A model generated the notes under the pieces. The model was not told the origin of the DNA. It did not search any database and saw only the letters and a list, made by a program, of their open reading frames with translations. Shown piece after piece: positions 9,034 through 18,458 of a stretch of 64,000 nucleotides of DNA (the stretch's first letter is position 1; each line of letters opens with the position of its first letter). Both the position numbers and the translations under genes were made by a program. Origin of the DNA: Sphingobacterium arenae (GTDB lineage Bacteria; Bacteroidota; Bacteroidia; Sphingobacteriales; Sphingobacteriaceae); NCBI RefSeq assembly GCF_014692505.1, contig NZ_JACNYK010000002.1, positions 682,001 to 746,000 on the forward strand, given 5' to 3'.

Positions 9034-10188
9034 ATGATGAAAATTTTAGTAGTTACCCTGTTTTCTGTTTTGGCAATGGCTCCTTTTGGACGATTAAATG
9101 CGCAAATCACAGCTGCAATAAAGGGACTCGGCAATGATACGGTTTATATATGGAAATATCCTTTGGCGAATATAAAGGACATGCATAAAGATACATTGAT
9201 AGCGAATAATAATATGTTCACCTATCCAGTATCCACCGAGCCCACAGCTTATGCGATAATTCCACATAAAGCGGTATATAAAAGAAGTGATGGAAGTTTT
9301 TATGTTGCTCAAACAAAATTTATCGAACTTTTTAGCCTTCCAGATGAACAGATCACTATAGAAGGTGAACTCGAAGAGCGCTATCTTGATTATAAGACTT
9401 CGGGAAATGATGTTAGCCGAAAATTGGCGCAGTTTCGCACATCTTACAAAACCCCTTCTATAGAAGCTGTCAAAATTGAGCTTAAAATGGATTCTATGCG
9501 AGAAAATGGCGGAATCGAGGATCAAATCAACGAACTATTCCATACTAGACAGCAATATTTTGGTAAAATTGCCCAAGCCAAAACAGACTATGTAAATAAT
9601 AATTTTGACCAGGATTTGTCGGCATACCTTATTTCTAGATTTTCTCTGGAGAAGTTTGCTACGTACTATCCGAAACTAACAACAGACATTCGGAACGGAA
9701 TGTTCCGTGACGTCCTTGAAAATTCCTACAGAAACTATCAAAAATTTAACGCTGTAAAATTAGCGGAGGAAACCTTGAACATAGGGAATGATGCACCGCA
9801 TTTCGAGTTAAAAGATAACCATGGCAAAGTCGTCTCGCTGTCAGACTTCGAAGGAAAAATAATAGTTCTGGAGTTTTGGGGAACGTGGTGTCCGCCGTGC
9901 CTAGAGGAAATCCCTAAATTGAAGTCTTTTTATGAAAAAAACAAGAAAAATATAGTCTTCGTAGGGATTGCATGTAATGAAAAAAAAGAAGAGTGGAATG
10001 CAGCTATAAGAGACTACAATCTGGAATGGCCCCAATTAATAAATTCCGACAAAGACGATGTAGCTATAATGTACGGTATCACTACATATCCTACGAAGAT
10101 CGTGATTGATAAAAATTTGAAAATAGTTAAAAGATTTGTAGGTGCAACGGAAGATTTTTTCGCAGAAATACAGGATTTAATGAAGTGA
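9034..10188 (+). CDS. TlpA-type thioredoxin-like periplasmic protein
   Basis: This 384-aa protein has a signal peptide (residues 1 to about 23, ending LNAQ). An N-terminal DUF4369-like beta domain and a helical middle come next, then a C-terminal TlpA/ResA thioredoxin domain from about residue 250. The redox motif WCPPC (about 288-292) and the cis-proline TTYPT are both present. TlpA-like proteins reduce disulfides in the periplasm, for example in cytochrome c maturation or on partner lipoproteins. The gene is monocistronic here. Two adjacent ATG codons exist at 9034 and 9037. A second thioredoxin lipoprotein of the same type lies at 49-50.5 kb. Confidence 0.82.
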   Translation: MMKILVVTLFSVLAMAPFGRLNAQITAAIKGLGNDTVYIWKYPLANIKDMHKDTLIANNNMFTYPVSTEPTAYAIIPHKAVYKRSDGSFYVAQTKFIELFSLPDEQITIEGELEERYLDYKTSGNDVSRKLAQFRTSYKTPSIEAVKIELKMDSMRENGGIEDQINELFHTRQQYFGKIAQAKTDYVNNNFDQDLSAYLISRFSLEKFATYYPKLTTDIRNGMFRDVLENSYRNYQKFNAVKLAEETLNIGNDAPHFELKDNHGKVVSLSDFEGKIIVLEFWGTWCPPCLEEIPKLKSFYEKNKKNIVFVGIACNEKKEEWNAAIRDYNLEWPQLINSDKDDVAIMYGITTYPTKIVIDKNLKIVKRFVGATEDFFAEIQDLMK

Positions 10189-10388
10189 GAGCTTAATGAG
10201 AAGACTATATGGATACTCATACTAGTCGGCAAGACTTTTCTAGCCCCATCTTTCGACTTTATTGTTAGATATATGGATTGCACGGATAAGCTAATTATAG
10301 AACTATGAGCGGCAATGCCTGCTTAGGTTCTAATGGATCGTCAGCAATCGATTCGATATCGTCCGACCGAATATAAGTAAACGATGGT

Positions 10389-10914
10389 TTACCCCTCCAA
10401 TATGCGAATCAAATCCTCGTTGATATAAAAAACTTCTCGTCCGTCTTTCGCTGATGTGAGTATTCGTGCGGCGACCAGTTCATTGAAATATTTGGTCAAT
10501 GTTGTTCTGGAGGTAAGTTTAATATCCGTCCTGTACGACCATTCCCATCGGGAAAAGGATGTATGGCTTCAAATTGATAATGCGCTACGCACATCTTAAG
10601 TAATGGATCTGTATCGGATAATTTATCATCATTTAAGTAGTCCAGTAGGTTCTCCATTAATCGTGCAATCAGACCGGTTCCTCTTGGAGGGGTATAGATG
10701 ATTTCCCCCGATCTAAATTCACTCTGCCCACGTTGGATTACCGTCAATGTATGAGGCGGTCGTATGCTACCTGATGTATTTTTGATTTGCCGGAAAATGG
10801 CAATTATACTCTTGACGCCGTGACCATTTTTTTTAGAATGTCTACATCCTCACCAATATTTTCAGGAGGCAGTAATGGAAGATCGTTGAAAGATTTCGTT
10901 CTATCATATACCAT
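10389..10914 (-). pseudogene. Fic-family protein, collapsed remnant
   Basis: Three parts of one Fic gene survive in order. The N-terminus starts at ATG 10914 with [17 protein letters not shown] and hits a stop at 10804-10806. A middle part in another frame (about 10820-10525) contains IFRQIKNTSGS and the Fic motif HPFPDGNGRTGR. A C-terminal winged-helix-like tail (SRTTLTKYFNELVAARIL) ends at 10389. A normal Fic protein of this class is about 370 aa, but only about 175 codons remain, so two internal deletions and at least one frameshift are needed. Fic enzymes AMPylate target proteins. The active-site histidine is still visible, but the gene cannot make the full protein. Confidence 0.82.
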
Positions 10915-10919
10915 ATATA

Positions 10920-11456
10920 ACTTATGTTCCCTATAGCAAGCCCGTAGCCGGCAGTACATAAAGGGGGCATCAGTGCCGTGGCAATCGCTACTCCCGGTAT
11001 CGGGTTACCTTTGTTTACGCGTGTAGTAGCTATAACACCCACCAGACCTCCGAAAAAAGCAATCAGTACATCATAGATATTCGGCGAAGTACGGGCTAAA
11101 AGCTCAGACTGTGCTTCCTTGAACGGACTCAACGAAAAATAAAGGAACGAAACCAAAAGGCTGATACCTGTTGCTATCATGAGGTTTTTTATCGACTATT
11201 GAAGCAAGGCAAAGTCGAACGTCCCCAAAGCAAATCCCGCACCTACGATCGGCCGCATTAATGGTGAAATTAACATAGCGCCGATGATCACTGCAGTGGA
11301 GTTGACGTTCAGGCCAATGGATGCGATAACGATGGCACAGGCCAATATCCAGGCATTTGCGCCACGGAAAGAAATGTTGCTGACAACACTTTCCAGGACG
11401 GTTTCCTTTTTGTCTTCCCCATTATGAAGGTCAAAGAAACGGAGGATTTTGCTCAT
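10920..11456 (-). pseudogene. DUF389 membrane protein, broken
   Basis: Two ORFs in one frame are separated only by a TAG stop at 11196-11198 (ALLQ-stop-SIKNLM). Together they make a DUF389 protein start, with hydrophobic segments such as [27 protein letters not shown] and GVIATTR...[14 protein letters not shown]. The reading ends at GNISY, where the Fic remnant begins on the same strand, so the C-terminal part is lost. A single C-to-T change (CAG to TAG) explains the stop. The short pieces could still be translated, but a working transporter-like protein is unlikely. Confidence 0.8.
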
Positions 11457-11534
11457 ATTCTGACGAGTATATTTATAGAAAAAGTAAATATAGGAAAAAA
11501 GAAAAATGCGTTTAAGTTTATTGTCCTGCAGTCG

Positions 11535-13550
11535 TTATCTTAACCTACGGTTGGTATTGCTACTGATAAACATTTCATTGCGTTCTTCAGAAATAATCTC
11601 TATAAACCGCTCGTAATGTTTCAGTACGTCAGAAATCAATTCGTTTTTGGTAAAAAATCGTACATCATATCCCTCGCGATCGTCGCCAAAATAGGATTTA
11701 GGGAAAAATGTTTGGTTTCCTTCTATATCCGGCAGGTTCTCTTCATTCAGCAGGTAATCGGATACAATTCTTGATTCTCCTTTCACCCCGTACAAAAAAT
11801 TATTTACAACATCGTATTTAATCTCTATCTCTATTCTATGGGGATTTTCGTAGAAATTAACTTTAGCCTCGACATCATTTCTGGAAAACTCCTCCTGCAA
11901 TTCCACAAAGGCGTCTCTAACTGTTGTATCAATAAAACCAACGACAGACTTCTTATCACTGAAGGAGACGATCTGTTTCAAACGCTCCTTCCAAAATTCT
12001 CCTGACCAGGGTATCGTCGTTGCTGAAAAATCACGTTCGTAATAGCTTCTATCAATGGACAGTGCCTTTATCAGGCTGACGATGAATAGCAGCATGATAA
12101 GCGAAAACGGCAATGCTGTAATCAATGTCATACTTTGCAAGGCGGTCAGTCCGCCAGCGTTCAATAGCATCAGTGCCAATACGGCAAGCAGGACACCCCA
12201 GCCGATGGTCTGCCATTTCGGAGATATCGGGGCGTTTTTTGTCGCTATACTGTTCATGACAAACATACCGGAATCAGCAGACGTTACAAAGAAGATAATG
12301 ATGATAGCAATAGTCAAAAAACTGGCGATTTCGGTTAATGGCAGGTATTCCAAGAAACGGAACATCAGGGCATCGGGATTGCCAGCGAGTTGACTCAATG
12401 CCCCGTCGGCAACGTTGGCATCAAACCATATCGCACTGTTTCCAAAAACAGTCATCCATATAAAATTAAACAGAGTAGGGATAATTAAGACTGCCGCTAC
12501 AAACTCCCGTATCGTTCGTCCCTTCGAAATTTTAGCGATAAATAGCCCGACGTAAGGCGACCACGAAATCCACCACGCCCAATAAAGTATAGTCCAGTCA
12601 TAAAACCATTGTTGCGTGTTCTCTTCGTACACATGTGTGTTGAATGTTAAGCTAAAGAATTCATTGATATATGTCCCGATCCCTTCCGTGAAACTTCCTA
12701 TCAGATATACCGTAGGTCCGAGGGTCAAAACAAAAAGTAGGAGTATGACAACACTTACAATATTGATATTGCTCAATATCCTTACGCCCTTGTCCACTCC
12801 GCTCACGGCAGATATAATAGAAAGTGAAACCAATACACCGACAATTAATACCTGGTATATAAAGCTGGTTCCCGGCAAGATATTTAGTGTTTCCAGACCG
12901 GAGTTGATCTGCACTACCCCAAAACCCAATGTGGTGGTAATTCCAAAAAAAGTACTGCAAAGTGCGAATACATCAATCGTATTTCCCCATGTGCCTTTGA
13001 TCTTATCTTTCAACAAAGGATAGAAACAGCTACGCAAGGAAAGAGGTAAACGGTAGCGGTAGGCAAAATAGGCCAAAGACAGTCCTACAACGCCATAAAT
13101 AGCCCAAGCATGGATGCCCCAATGGAAAAAGGTGTACAGTTGTGCGTCTTTAGCTCGCTGGACGGCTGTGTTACCCGAAAACACCTCATTGGAATAATGC
13201 TGCATCGGTTCTGCAACACTGAAATACATTAACCCGATACCCATACCGGCAGCAAAAAGCATTGAGATCCACGAAAAGAAAGAATAGGTGGGTTTGCTGT
13301 CGTTTCTTCCTAACCGAATGTTACCATATTTACTGAACATCAGGTAAACTAAAAACAGGACAAAGATGGTTACCGACCAGACATAAACGTAATTCAGGTT
13401 TACAAAGATAAAGTTCTTAACCGTGCTAAGCAGGTTTTCTGTAAGGCTCGGGTAAACAGCAGATAATAGACAGATACCTACGATGAAGATCAGACTGGGA
13501 ACGACGACGCCTTTGCTGAGTGTTGTTCTTATTCTTACAGGTTTTTTCAT
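11535..13550 (-). CDS. BCCT-family betaine/choline/carnitine transporter
   Basis: This 671-aa protein has about 12 membrane segments in residues 1-500 and a roughly 150-residue cytosolic C-terminal tail, as in BetT-like carriers. Diagnostic stretches include GMGIGLMYFSVAEPMQHY and the tryptophan-rich WTILYWAWWISWSPYVGLF with GRTIREFV. It imports quaternary-amine osmoprotectants using Na+ or H+. I chose the ATG at 13550 (MKKPVRIR); an upstream TTG at 13592 would add 14 residues. It is an intact gene between two decayed regions. The long regulatory tail suggests osmotic activation. The ion-transport block at 55-64 kb fits the same physiology. Confidence 0.92.
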   Translation of the reverse strand: MKKPVRIRTTLSKGVVVPSLIFIVGICLLSAVYPSLTENLLSTVKNFIFVNLNYVYVWSVTIFVLFLVYLMFSKYGNIRLGRNDSKPTYSFFSWISMLFAAGMGIGLMYFSVAEPMQHYSNEVFSGNTAVQRAKDAQLYTFFHWGIHAWAIYGVVGLSLAYFAYRYRLPLSLRSCFYPLLKDKIKGTWGNTIDVFALCSTFFGITTTLGFGVVQINSGLETLNILPGTSFIYQVLIVGVLVSLSIISAVSGVDKGVRILSNINIVSVVILLLFVLTLGPTVYLIGSFTEGIGTYINEFFSLTFNTHVYEENTQQWFYDWTILYWAWWISWSPYVGLFIAKISKGRTIREFVAAVLIIPTLFNFIWMTVFGNSAIWFDANVADGALSQLAGNPDALMFRFLEYLPLTEIASFLTIAIIIIFFVTSADSGMFVMNSIATKNAPISPKWQTIGWGVLLAVLALMLLNAGGLTALQSMTLITALPFSLIMLLFIVSLIKALSIDRSYYERDFSATTIPWSGEFWKERLKQIVSFSDKKSVVGFIDTTVRDAFVELQEEFSRNDVEAKVNFYENPHRIEIEIKYDVVNNFLYGVKGESRIVSDYLLNEENLPDIEGNQTFFPKSYFGDDREGYDVRFFTKNELISDVLKHYERFIEIISEERNEMFISSNTNRRLR

Positions 13551-13805
13551 ATGGAACTTTAAAATACTAGGCCTTTTGGTAATAGCATTCAATAAATAAT
13601 CAAAGAAGTTCTGCCCGCGACAATTCCTTAAAACTACATTTGGGAATCACAGAACGACCATACAAACCTAATTAAATTCATTTTGATATACAATCTTATC
13701 AGCTTTGCTTATAAAAAATTAATAATTTATGAACGCTTTGCCGTGCAATTCAGTTGTTCCTTGTTATTGGAATTTATGCCTCGAATCAATATCCCGTATC
13801 GGATC

Positions 13806-14072
13806 CTAAGCCGCTGACATTTCCTTACAAGCTCAGGCACAGACGCGGCAAGCTTCAGCACACTGGCGGTAATGCTCCATTCCCATATCTGCATGCTTTT
13901 CACATTCATCTGCACATCTTTCGCAGATATCCGCACATAGTTTGCAAAGTTCTGTACTTAACAGCCCGTCGATACTCATAACTTTTACAGCAGCATCACA
14001 GACTATAGTACATTCAAAATTGAACTGGATACATTTTTTAAGATGATGTCGGCCGCAAACCGAGCTACTCAA
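13806..14072 (-). pseudogene. four-helix-bundle copper-binding protein, remnant
   Basis: The frame carries the cysteine pattern of Csp/DUF326 copper-storage proteins: FECTIVCDAAV, CKLCADICERCADECEKH and CAEACRVCA. A TGA at 13833-13835 interrupts it, and the frame continues with ACKEMSAA to a TAG at 13806. The first roughly 35 residues, which normally hold the first cysteine-rich helix, are missing, and no ATG begins the frame. A CGA-to-TGA change could explain the stop. It therefore looks like a decayed gene rather than a short functional form. Confidence 0.65.
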
Positions 14073-14422
14073 AAAGATATTTATGATCTTGACCTTCTTT
14101 CTGAAAAATTCCCATTGATATACCTTTTGATCAGCTTGAAAGAAAACGTTCTCTATTTTCAGCAGAGAATCTTCGTACTATATTTGATCTCGACGGAGAG
14201 ACAAATCCAATAGATCAGCCCTTAACTTTATTGAAGGTTGACGACGGAGATATACAAGGCAGAAAATCAAGGCCTCACCATTCACAAAATAGAGTTGACA
14301 TTATGAAAGATCAGAAAAGTTGGCCAGTAGCCCGGTCAAGTTGGCGAAAAAAGATTCGCGCTCTTTTTGACCAATTAAATGTAAAATTCCCAGGGCCTTC
14401 CTCTTCTGACGTGGAAGAATAG
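14045..14422 (+). pseudogene. AbiEii-like nucleotidyltransferase, C-terminal remnant (tentative)
   Basis: Frame 1 reads SAANRATQKDIYDLDLLSEKFPL, resembling the RDxYDL stretch of AbiEii/AbiGii-type nucleotidyltransferases. After a frameshift near 14110 the next frame continues LFSAENLRTIFDLDGE...PLTLLKVDD and ends SWRKKIRALFDQLNVKFP before a TAG at 14420-14422. The N-terminal catalytic half is absent. AbiEii enzymes act as toxins in abortive-infection or toxin-antitoxin pairs. The assignment rests on motif memory and should be treated as likely but unproven. Confidence 0.42.
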
Positions 14423-14444
14423 AACCTGTACTACAAGCTGATAG

Positions 14445-14502
14445 CTGTCATGGTGTGTTTCAAAAACGGCTTGATGGCTAAATTCACGAATTTTGTGGGA
14501 GT
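14445..14502 (-). pseudogene. copy of the mazG 5' end and leader
   Basis: These 58 bp match 5829-5886 at 56 positions. They cover the first codons and upstream leader of the intact mazG-like gene in the same orientation. No mazG coding sequence follows, so it is a scar of a lost copy or a mobile leader sequence. Confidence 0.7.
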
Positions 14503-14530
14503 TTCATTTACTCTTTCTTTATACTTGGTT

Positions 14531-14711
14531 CGCTATTTATTCGCCACTTATTCGTAAGTTGTTCGGAAGACTACCGGCATTTTACCGGGAAAGTACCGAG
14601 GATTTACCGTGTTGCGTACGGTAAATCCTCGGTAAACACTCGGTAAATCCCCGTTGAATGGGCGAACAAGGTGCGAACAGTGTGCGAATACGGTTTAAGT
14701 AATGTTCGAAA
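14531..14711. repeat. 11-bp phased, palindromic CG array
   Basis: CG dinucleotides occur at 14531, 14542, 14553, 14564, 14575, 14586, 14597, 14608, 14619, 14630, 14641, 14652, 14663, 14674 and 14685, every one exactly 11 bp apart, and again at 14707 (22 bp on). Left units end in TTCG or TACCG; right units begin CGGTA or CGAA. The whole array is mirror-symmetric about 14614. Its core is a perfect 17-bp inverted repeat (14594-14610 and 14618-14634) with a 7-nt loop. It starts 19 bp beyond the stop of the last PUL gene, so the PUL mRNA would carry this fold in its 3' end. No T-run follows on the minus strand. Its function is unknown. Confidence 0.85.
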
Positions 14712-14729
14712 AAAGGGTGATCTGATAAA

Positions 14730-15998
14730 TTATGTTTGTAAATTTCGTCCTGCAAGCAAGCGCTGGTGTCGTAACAATGCTTCCAGAAAATAATAATCCG
14801 CATACACCAATGGCACATCAACCTCATTGTTGCCGGGCAAATTGCCGACACTATGTTTCAATATAAAATTATTGTTTTCTCCTGGTTTAGCAATATAAGG
14901 AGCAGTGCTGAGATTATGTAGCATGCGTTCCGCAGCGTTAAAATATTTTTTTTGTTTCTCCTCCTCTTTAACAAAGGTAGAAAGCTCTAAAAGAGCGGAA
15001 GCCGTAATAGCTGCTGCCGAAGCGTCTCTAGGAGGTTCTGTAAAACGTGATGAATCATACTCCCAGTCTAAATTAGTAATCTTATCAGATGCATTGAAAT
15101 CCCAATAGGGCACAAAATCATCTGGTAGATTTTTATTGTTTAAAAAGAAATCTGCCAACCCTGTAGCTGTTGTTAGAAATTTATCGTCTCTTGTGAATCT
15201 ATACATCATCGTAAAACCATAGATTCCCCAAGCTTGCCCACGAGCCCAAGTAGAGCTATCAGCCAATCCCTGAGCGGTCTGACGATGCAGTACTTCTCCT
15301 GTTTGAGGATTATAGTCGATCACATGAAATGTACTAAAATCAGAACGAACGTGATTGGTCATCGTTCGTTCTGCATGACGAATTGCAATATCTCTAAAAA
15401 CACTGTCCCCGGTATGCTCAAAGGCAAAAAATAAAAGCTCGAGATTAATCATGTTATCGATGATTACGGGAAAATCCCAGCTATTCTTTCCACCTATAGA
15501 TTTACGCGGATTCCAAGACATGATACTGCCCACTGCTGGCGAGTATCGTTCGCATAATGAACGCGCTGACTGGATCAGAACATCTCGATATGCTTCCTTC
15601 TGCGTTAACCGATATGCATTGCCATAACTACAATACATCATAAAACCTATATCATGATGACTGGTATTATATTTGTTTCGTTCTAATGATTCTGTCCACC
15701 GAACAGCTTCTTTTTTCCATTTATCATTTTTTGTAAATTCATAGACATACCACAGATTACCTGGCCAGAATCCACCTGTCCAATTATGAATGTCTACCGT
15801 ACGTAGTGAACCGTCCAATTCAGATGTTCTTGGGTATTGCGTGAGATCGGTAGCCGTCGTCAACATATTCGTATACTGCTGCTCGGCCAACGAGAAATTA
15901 GTTGCAATGTAAGTGTCGTTTTTCTTGTTAATACAACTGGAAAAAAACACAAATAACGTTAAAAAAAAGAATACCTGTATGCCGTTATTAGTTTTCAT
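14730..15998 (-). CDS. GH88 unsaturated glucuronyl hydrolase, lipoprotein
   Basis: This 422-aa enzyme removes the 4,5-unsaturated uronic acid left at the non-reducing end by polysaccharide lyases. Motifs typical of GH88 are HHDIGFMMYCSYGNAYRLT (first conserved aspartate), IIDNMINLELL (second conserved aspartate) and WARGQAWGIYGF. I chose the ATG at 15998 because it starts a clean signal peptide with lipobox FSSC; the longer form from 16046 would overlap the preceding lyase gene. It is the last gene of the PUL operon. Together with two lyase-like genes it indicates a uronate-containing substrate. Localisation is periplasm-facing membrane. Confidence 0.9.
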   Translation of the reverse strand: MKTNNGIQVFFFLTLFVFFSSCINKKNDTYIATNFSLAEQQYTNMLTTATDLTQYPRTSELDGSLRTVDIHNWTGGFWPGNLWYVYEFTKNDKWKKEAVRWTESLERNKYNTSHHDIGFMMYCSYGNAYRLTQKEAYRDVLIQSARSLCERYSPAVGSIMSWNPRKSIGGKNSWDFPVIIDNMINLELLFFAFEHTGDSVFRDIAIRHAERTMTNHVRSDFSTFHVIDYNPQTGEVLHRQTAQGLADSSTWARGQAWGIYGFTMMYRFTRDDKFLTTATGLADFFLNNKNLPDDFVPYWDFNASDKITNLDWEYDSSRFTEPPRDASAAAITASALLELSTFVKEEEKQKKYFNAAERMLHNLSTAPYIAKPGENNNFILKHSVGNLPGNNEVDVPLVYADYYFLEALLRHQRLLAGRNLQT

Positions 15999-16026
15999 TT
16001 GTCGTTTTTTTATAAATGGATAATGT

Positions 16027-18420
16027 TTAATTGAGCGGTGTATCAATATTTATAATTTCTTGTTTAGTTAGTTGTAGCCATTGCTTTGGTTGTAAAATAA
16101 CTCTTTTTTTGAAAGGCCTTGTTAAGTCTACCTCAACGGGGTCCTCTCCCGAATTGAGCATCAATAAAACACCTCCTTGATGTGAAAACACGATATCAGT
16201 GGCTTTACTTACTTTAAAAGTAATTTTTTTACTTTGATAAAATGACAGCTGCCAACCACCTATATAGGTTGCCTCGTCTACTAAACCGATCTTTTTACGA
16301 AAAACCATACCTTCTGCATTGCACATAACTTTACCAATCGAGTGTTTTCTGAAAGAAAATAATTGCGACTTACCCGTTTTTGAAACCAACACCGATAGAT
16401 CTTCTTTCGATGTGCGTATATTTTTTGCCCAAACGGTTTCTGTTCGGGTTAGGTTAATATCACTAACATTAATATCAGGGTACTCTTTATTTTCTAAAAA
16501 AGGATACAATATTGTTGCAAATATTGCGGGAGTGTCTTGTTGTTTCCGATAGCGTGCGGTGGGAATTGGCCGGTGTTCACTTGGCATCCATCCAAGCATG
16601 GGGTCTTTCTGTCCCTGAATAAGTTCTGTAGTTAAGTTTTCAGTTTCCAACGCAAACAATGCTATCTGGGCATCATCTTCACTTTTGCTATATACTGCGT
16701 TGGCAACGGTATCAATTGTTGCAGAGTTCGCATTTAAATGAAAATGTGCATCGTACGTATGATAACCTGTGCCATCCAACTGATCGAGAATTAGCGCATA
16801 AAACGGTTTGAGATATAAAACGTGCCGCGTATGACGAACAGAGGTATCCCGATCATCCATCCACCTTTCAGGACGATATTGTTTGCTCGGGTCATATTCA
16901 TTCGTTACATACCCACTATCGTAAGTAGCAGAGACATAGTCAAATAATGGCGTCGTCACCCAGGTATTATCAACCGGGAGATAGGTTTTAGGTATCTGTT
17001 TCTTTCGGTACTGCCACTTGCCATCTACAATAATTGTGTTATGTGAGGACGTATTGATAGCAAAACGACGCCATTCTGACTGATCATAATTATATTTTCC
17101 CGGGTCGAATAGCAATGATTTGCCATAAGCTTTCATGACCACCTGCAACATATCCTGCTCTGCATGCCCTATCCCTTGCGGTCCGCCTCTAAAAAACAGA
17201 AATTGGTCTTCCTTTTTCCAGCCGCTTCGCATCGCATAGAATCCCGCATAAGGTAATACAGTGGAAGTCGCTGGTGCTATGCCTTCCTTGCCATCAGAAG
17301 CCGCCCAAGCCAATAATGGATCGTAGCCCAATGAGAGACCTTTTTTTGATAGTGCGCGAATATTCCTAGGATTAGAATCATTGGTACGGACAAAATCTCC
17401 TGTTTGATCCATTATCAAGACAGGCGCGCGGTACATTAATTGCAGTTTCTCTATAAAGCCCTCAGGCAACGGAAAATTATTCAAAGTAGCGATATCATAC
17501 AGATTATGATAAGATGCTACGACGCCGTAATGATAGCTAGGAGACAACTCCGCTTGTAAACCATCAGGAGGTACGACTCTATCAATCTCCCGTATGTATC
17601 TTTCAACAGCTATTTTCCGCCAGTTTTCGGCATCTTTAAATTCAGGAAATAATGCTCCGACAACATACAATGCATAGCTTTCGGTTGTAACGTGATTACC
17701 GGTCCGATCTGGTCTTGATAGAAGCATACCCTTTAGTCTATGGGCATGTTGATACGCTAAAGTAGAAACTATCATTTGATCTGAAGCAGTAAAAAAGGGC
17801 GCGTCTCGTAATGCAAAGTAGGTATTCATAATAGAAGTTACGCGAATGGCGACCTCCAATGTTCTCCATAATTTCGTCGAAGAATCTGATTCGCTATAAT
17901 CGGATTGAAGTGGATGCTGCTCTAGAAAATCTTGCAGGAACCATAAAGCTTTTTTTCCATACTTTTCATTATTTGTATGTTGATATGCTTGCACCAGATG
18001 TTCTAAAAATTTCATACGACCAACAACTATCCATGTCCATTCATCCGTAAAAGCGGGATCCGTTGGCTTTCTGGGATTGTGGAGCCAATCAAAATCCTCG
18101 CCCATAAATACAGCACCTTTTACGTAGGGATGGGGACTAATATCATCGCGAAGATAATGTGCGCATATGCTGTCTGCTTTTGCATCGGTACTAATTTTAT
18201 TGCCGGGTTGCAAAGCTATTGGGTCTACATTCCACCGTGCTGGACTTTTCAAACGCCTGTAGTTTAGATACTCCTCTGGTCCTACCTTGGCATGAATATC
18301 ATACTCACCTACCATTTCATTAAAAATATAGTAATCTTGTGCATGCCCCGCATACGTCGTACACAGCATTATCATCAGCATCAGCAAAATTCGTTTTCCA
18401 ACTCTTAAAAATATCATCAT
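16027..18420 (-). CDS. heparinase II/III-family polysaccharide lyase
   Basis: This 797-aa secreted protein has a signal peptide ending YAGHAQ. The N-terminal alpha/alpha toroid (about residues 40-390) includes GNHVTTESYALYVVGALFPEF and AELSPSYHYGVVASYHNL, which hold the Asn/His and Tyr expected at the active site. The heparinase II/III beta-sandwich starts near GHAEQDMLQVVMKAYGKSLL with FDPGKYNY and SSHNTIIVDG. The size and two-domain layout fit PL12/PL15/PL17/PL21-like lyases. It should cleave a uronic-acid polymer by beta-elimination, feeding the GH88 enzyme encoded next. The exact substrate (heparan-, alginate- or glucuronan-like) cannot be decided here. Confidence 0.88.
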   Translation of the reverse strand: MMIFLRVGKRILLMLMIMLCTTYAGHAQDYYIFNEMVGEYDIHAKVGPEEYLNYRRLKSPARWNVDPIALQPGNKISTDAKADSICAHYLRDDISPHPYVKGAVFMGEDFDWLHNPRKPTDPAFTDEWTWIVVGRMKFLEHLVQAYQHTNNEKYGKKALWFLQDFLEQHPLQSDYSESDSSTKLWRTLEVAIRVTSIMNTYFALRDAPFFTASDQMIVSTLAYQHAHRLKGMLLSRPDRTGNHVTTESYALYVVGALFPEFKDAENWRKIAVERYIREIDRVVPPDGLQAELSPSYHYGVVASYHNLYDIATLNNFPLPEGFIEKLQLMYRAPVLIMDQTGDFVRTNDSNPRNIRALSKKGLSLGYDPLLAWAASDGKEGIAPATSTVLPYAGFYAMRSGWKKEDQFLFFRGGPQGIGHAEQDMLQVVMKAYGKSLLFDPGKYNYDQSEWRRFAINTSSHNTIIVDGKWQYRKKQIPKTYLPVDNTWVTTPLFDYVSATYDSGYVTNEYDPSKQYRPERWMDDRDTSVRHTRHVLYLKPFYALILDQLDGTGYHTYDAHFHLNANSATIDTVANAVYSKSEDDAQIALFALETENLTTELIQGQKDPMLGWMPSEHRPIPTARYRKQQDTPAIFATILYPFLENKEYPDINVSDINLTRTETVWAKNIRTSKEDLSVLVSKTGKSQLFSFRKHSIGKVMCNAEGMVFRKKIGLVDEATYIGGWQLSFYQSKKITFKVSKATDIVFSHQGGVLLMLNSGEDPVEVDLTRPFKKRVILQPKQWLQLTKQEIINIDTPLN

Positions 18421-18458
18421 ATATAGATTATTGCCCCAACCTTAACATTATCCGACCT

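Noticed and set aside
12055..12393. Plus-strand frame inside the BCCT gene
   Set aside because: It is antisense to a transporter with strong family motifs, and its hydrophobic pattern is a mirror effect.
13727..13936. Minus-strand open frame of 69 codons in front of the BCCT gene
   Set aside because: It overlaps the better-supported cysteine-rich Csp frame in another register and has no family-like motifs.
14594..14634. Classical rho-independent terminator for the PUL operon
   Set aside because: The stem is strong but no T-run follows on the minus strand, and the 11-bp phasing continues far beyond the hairpin, so termination alone does not explain it.
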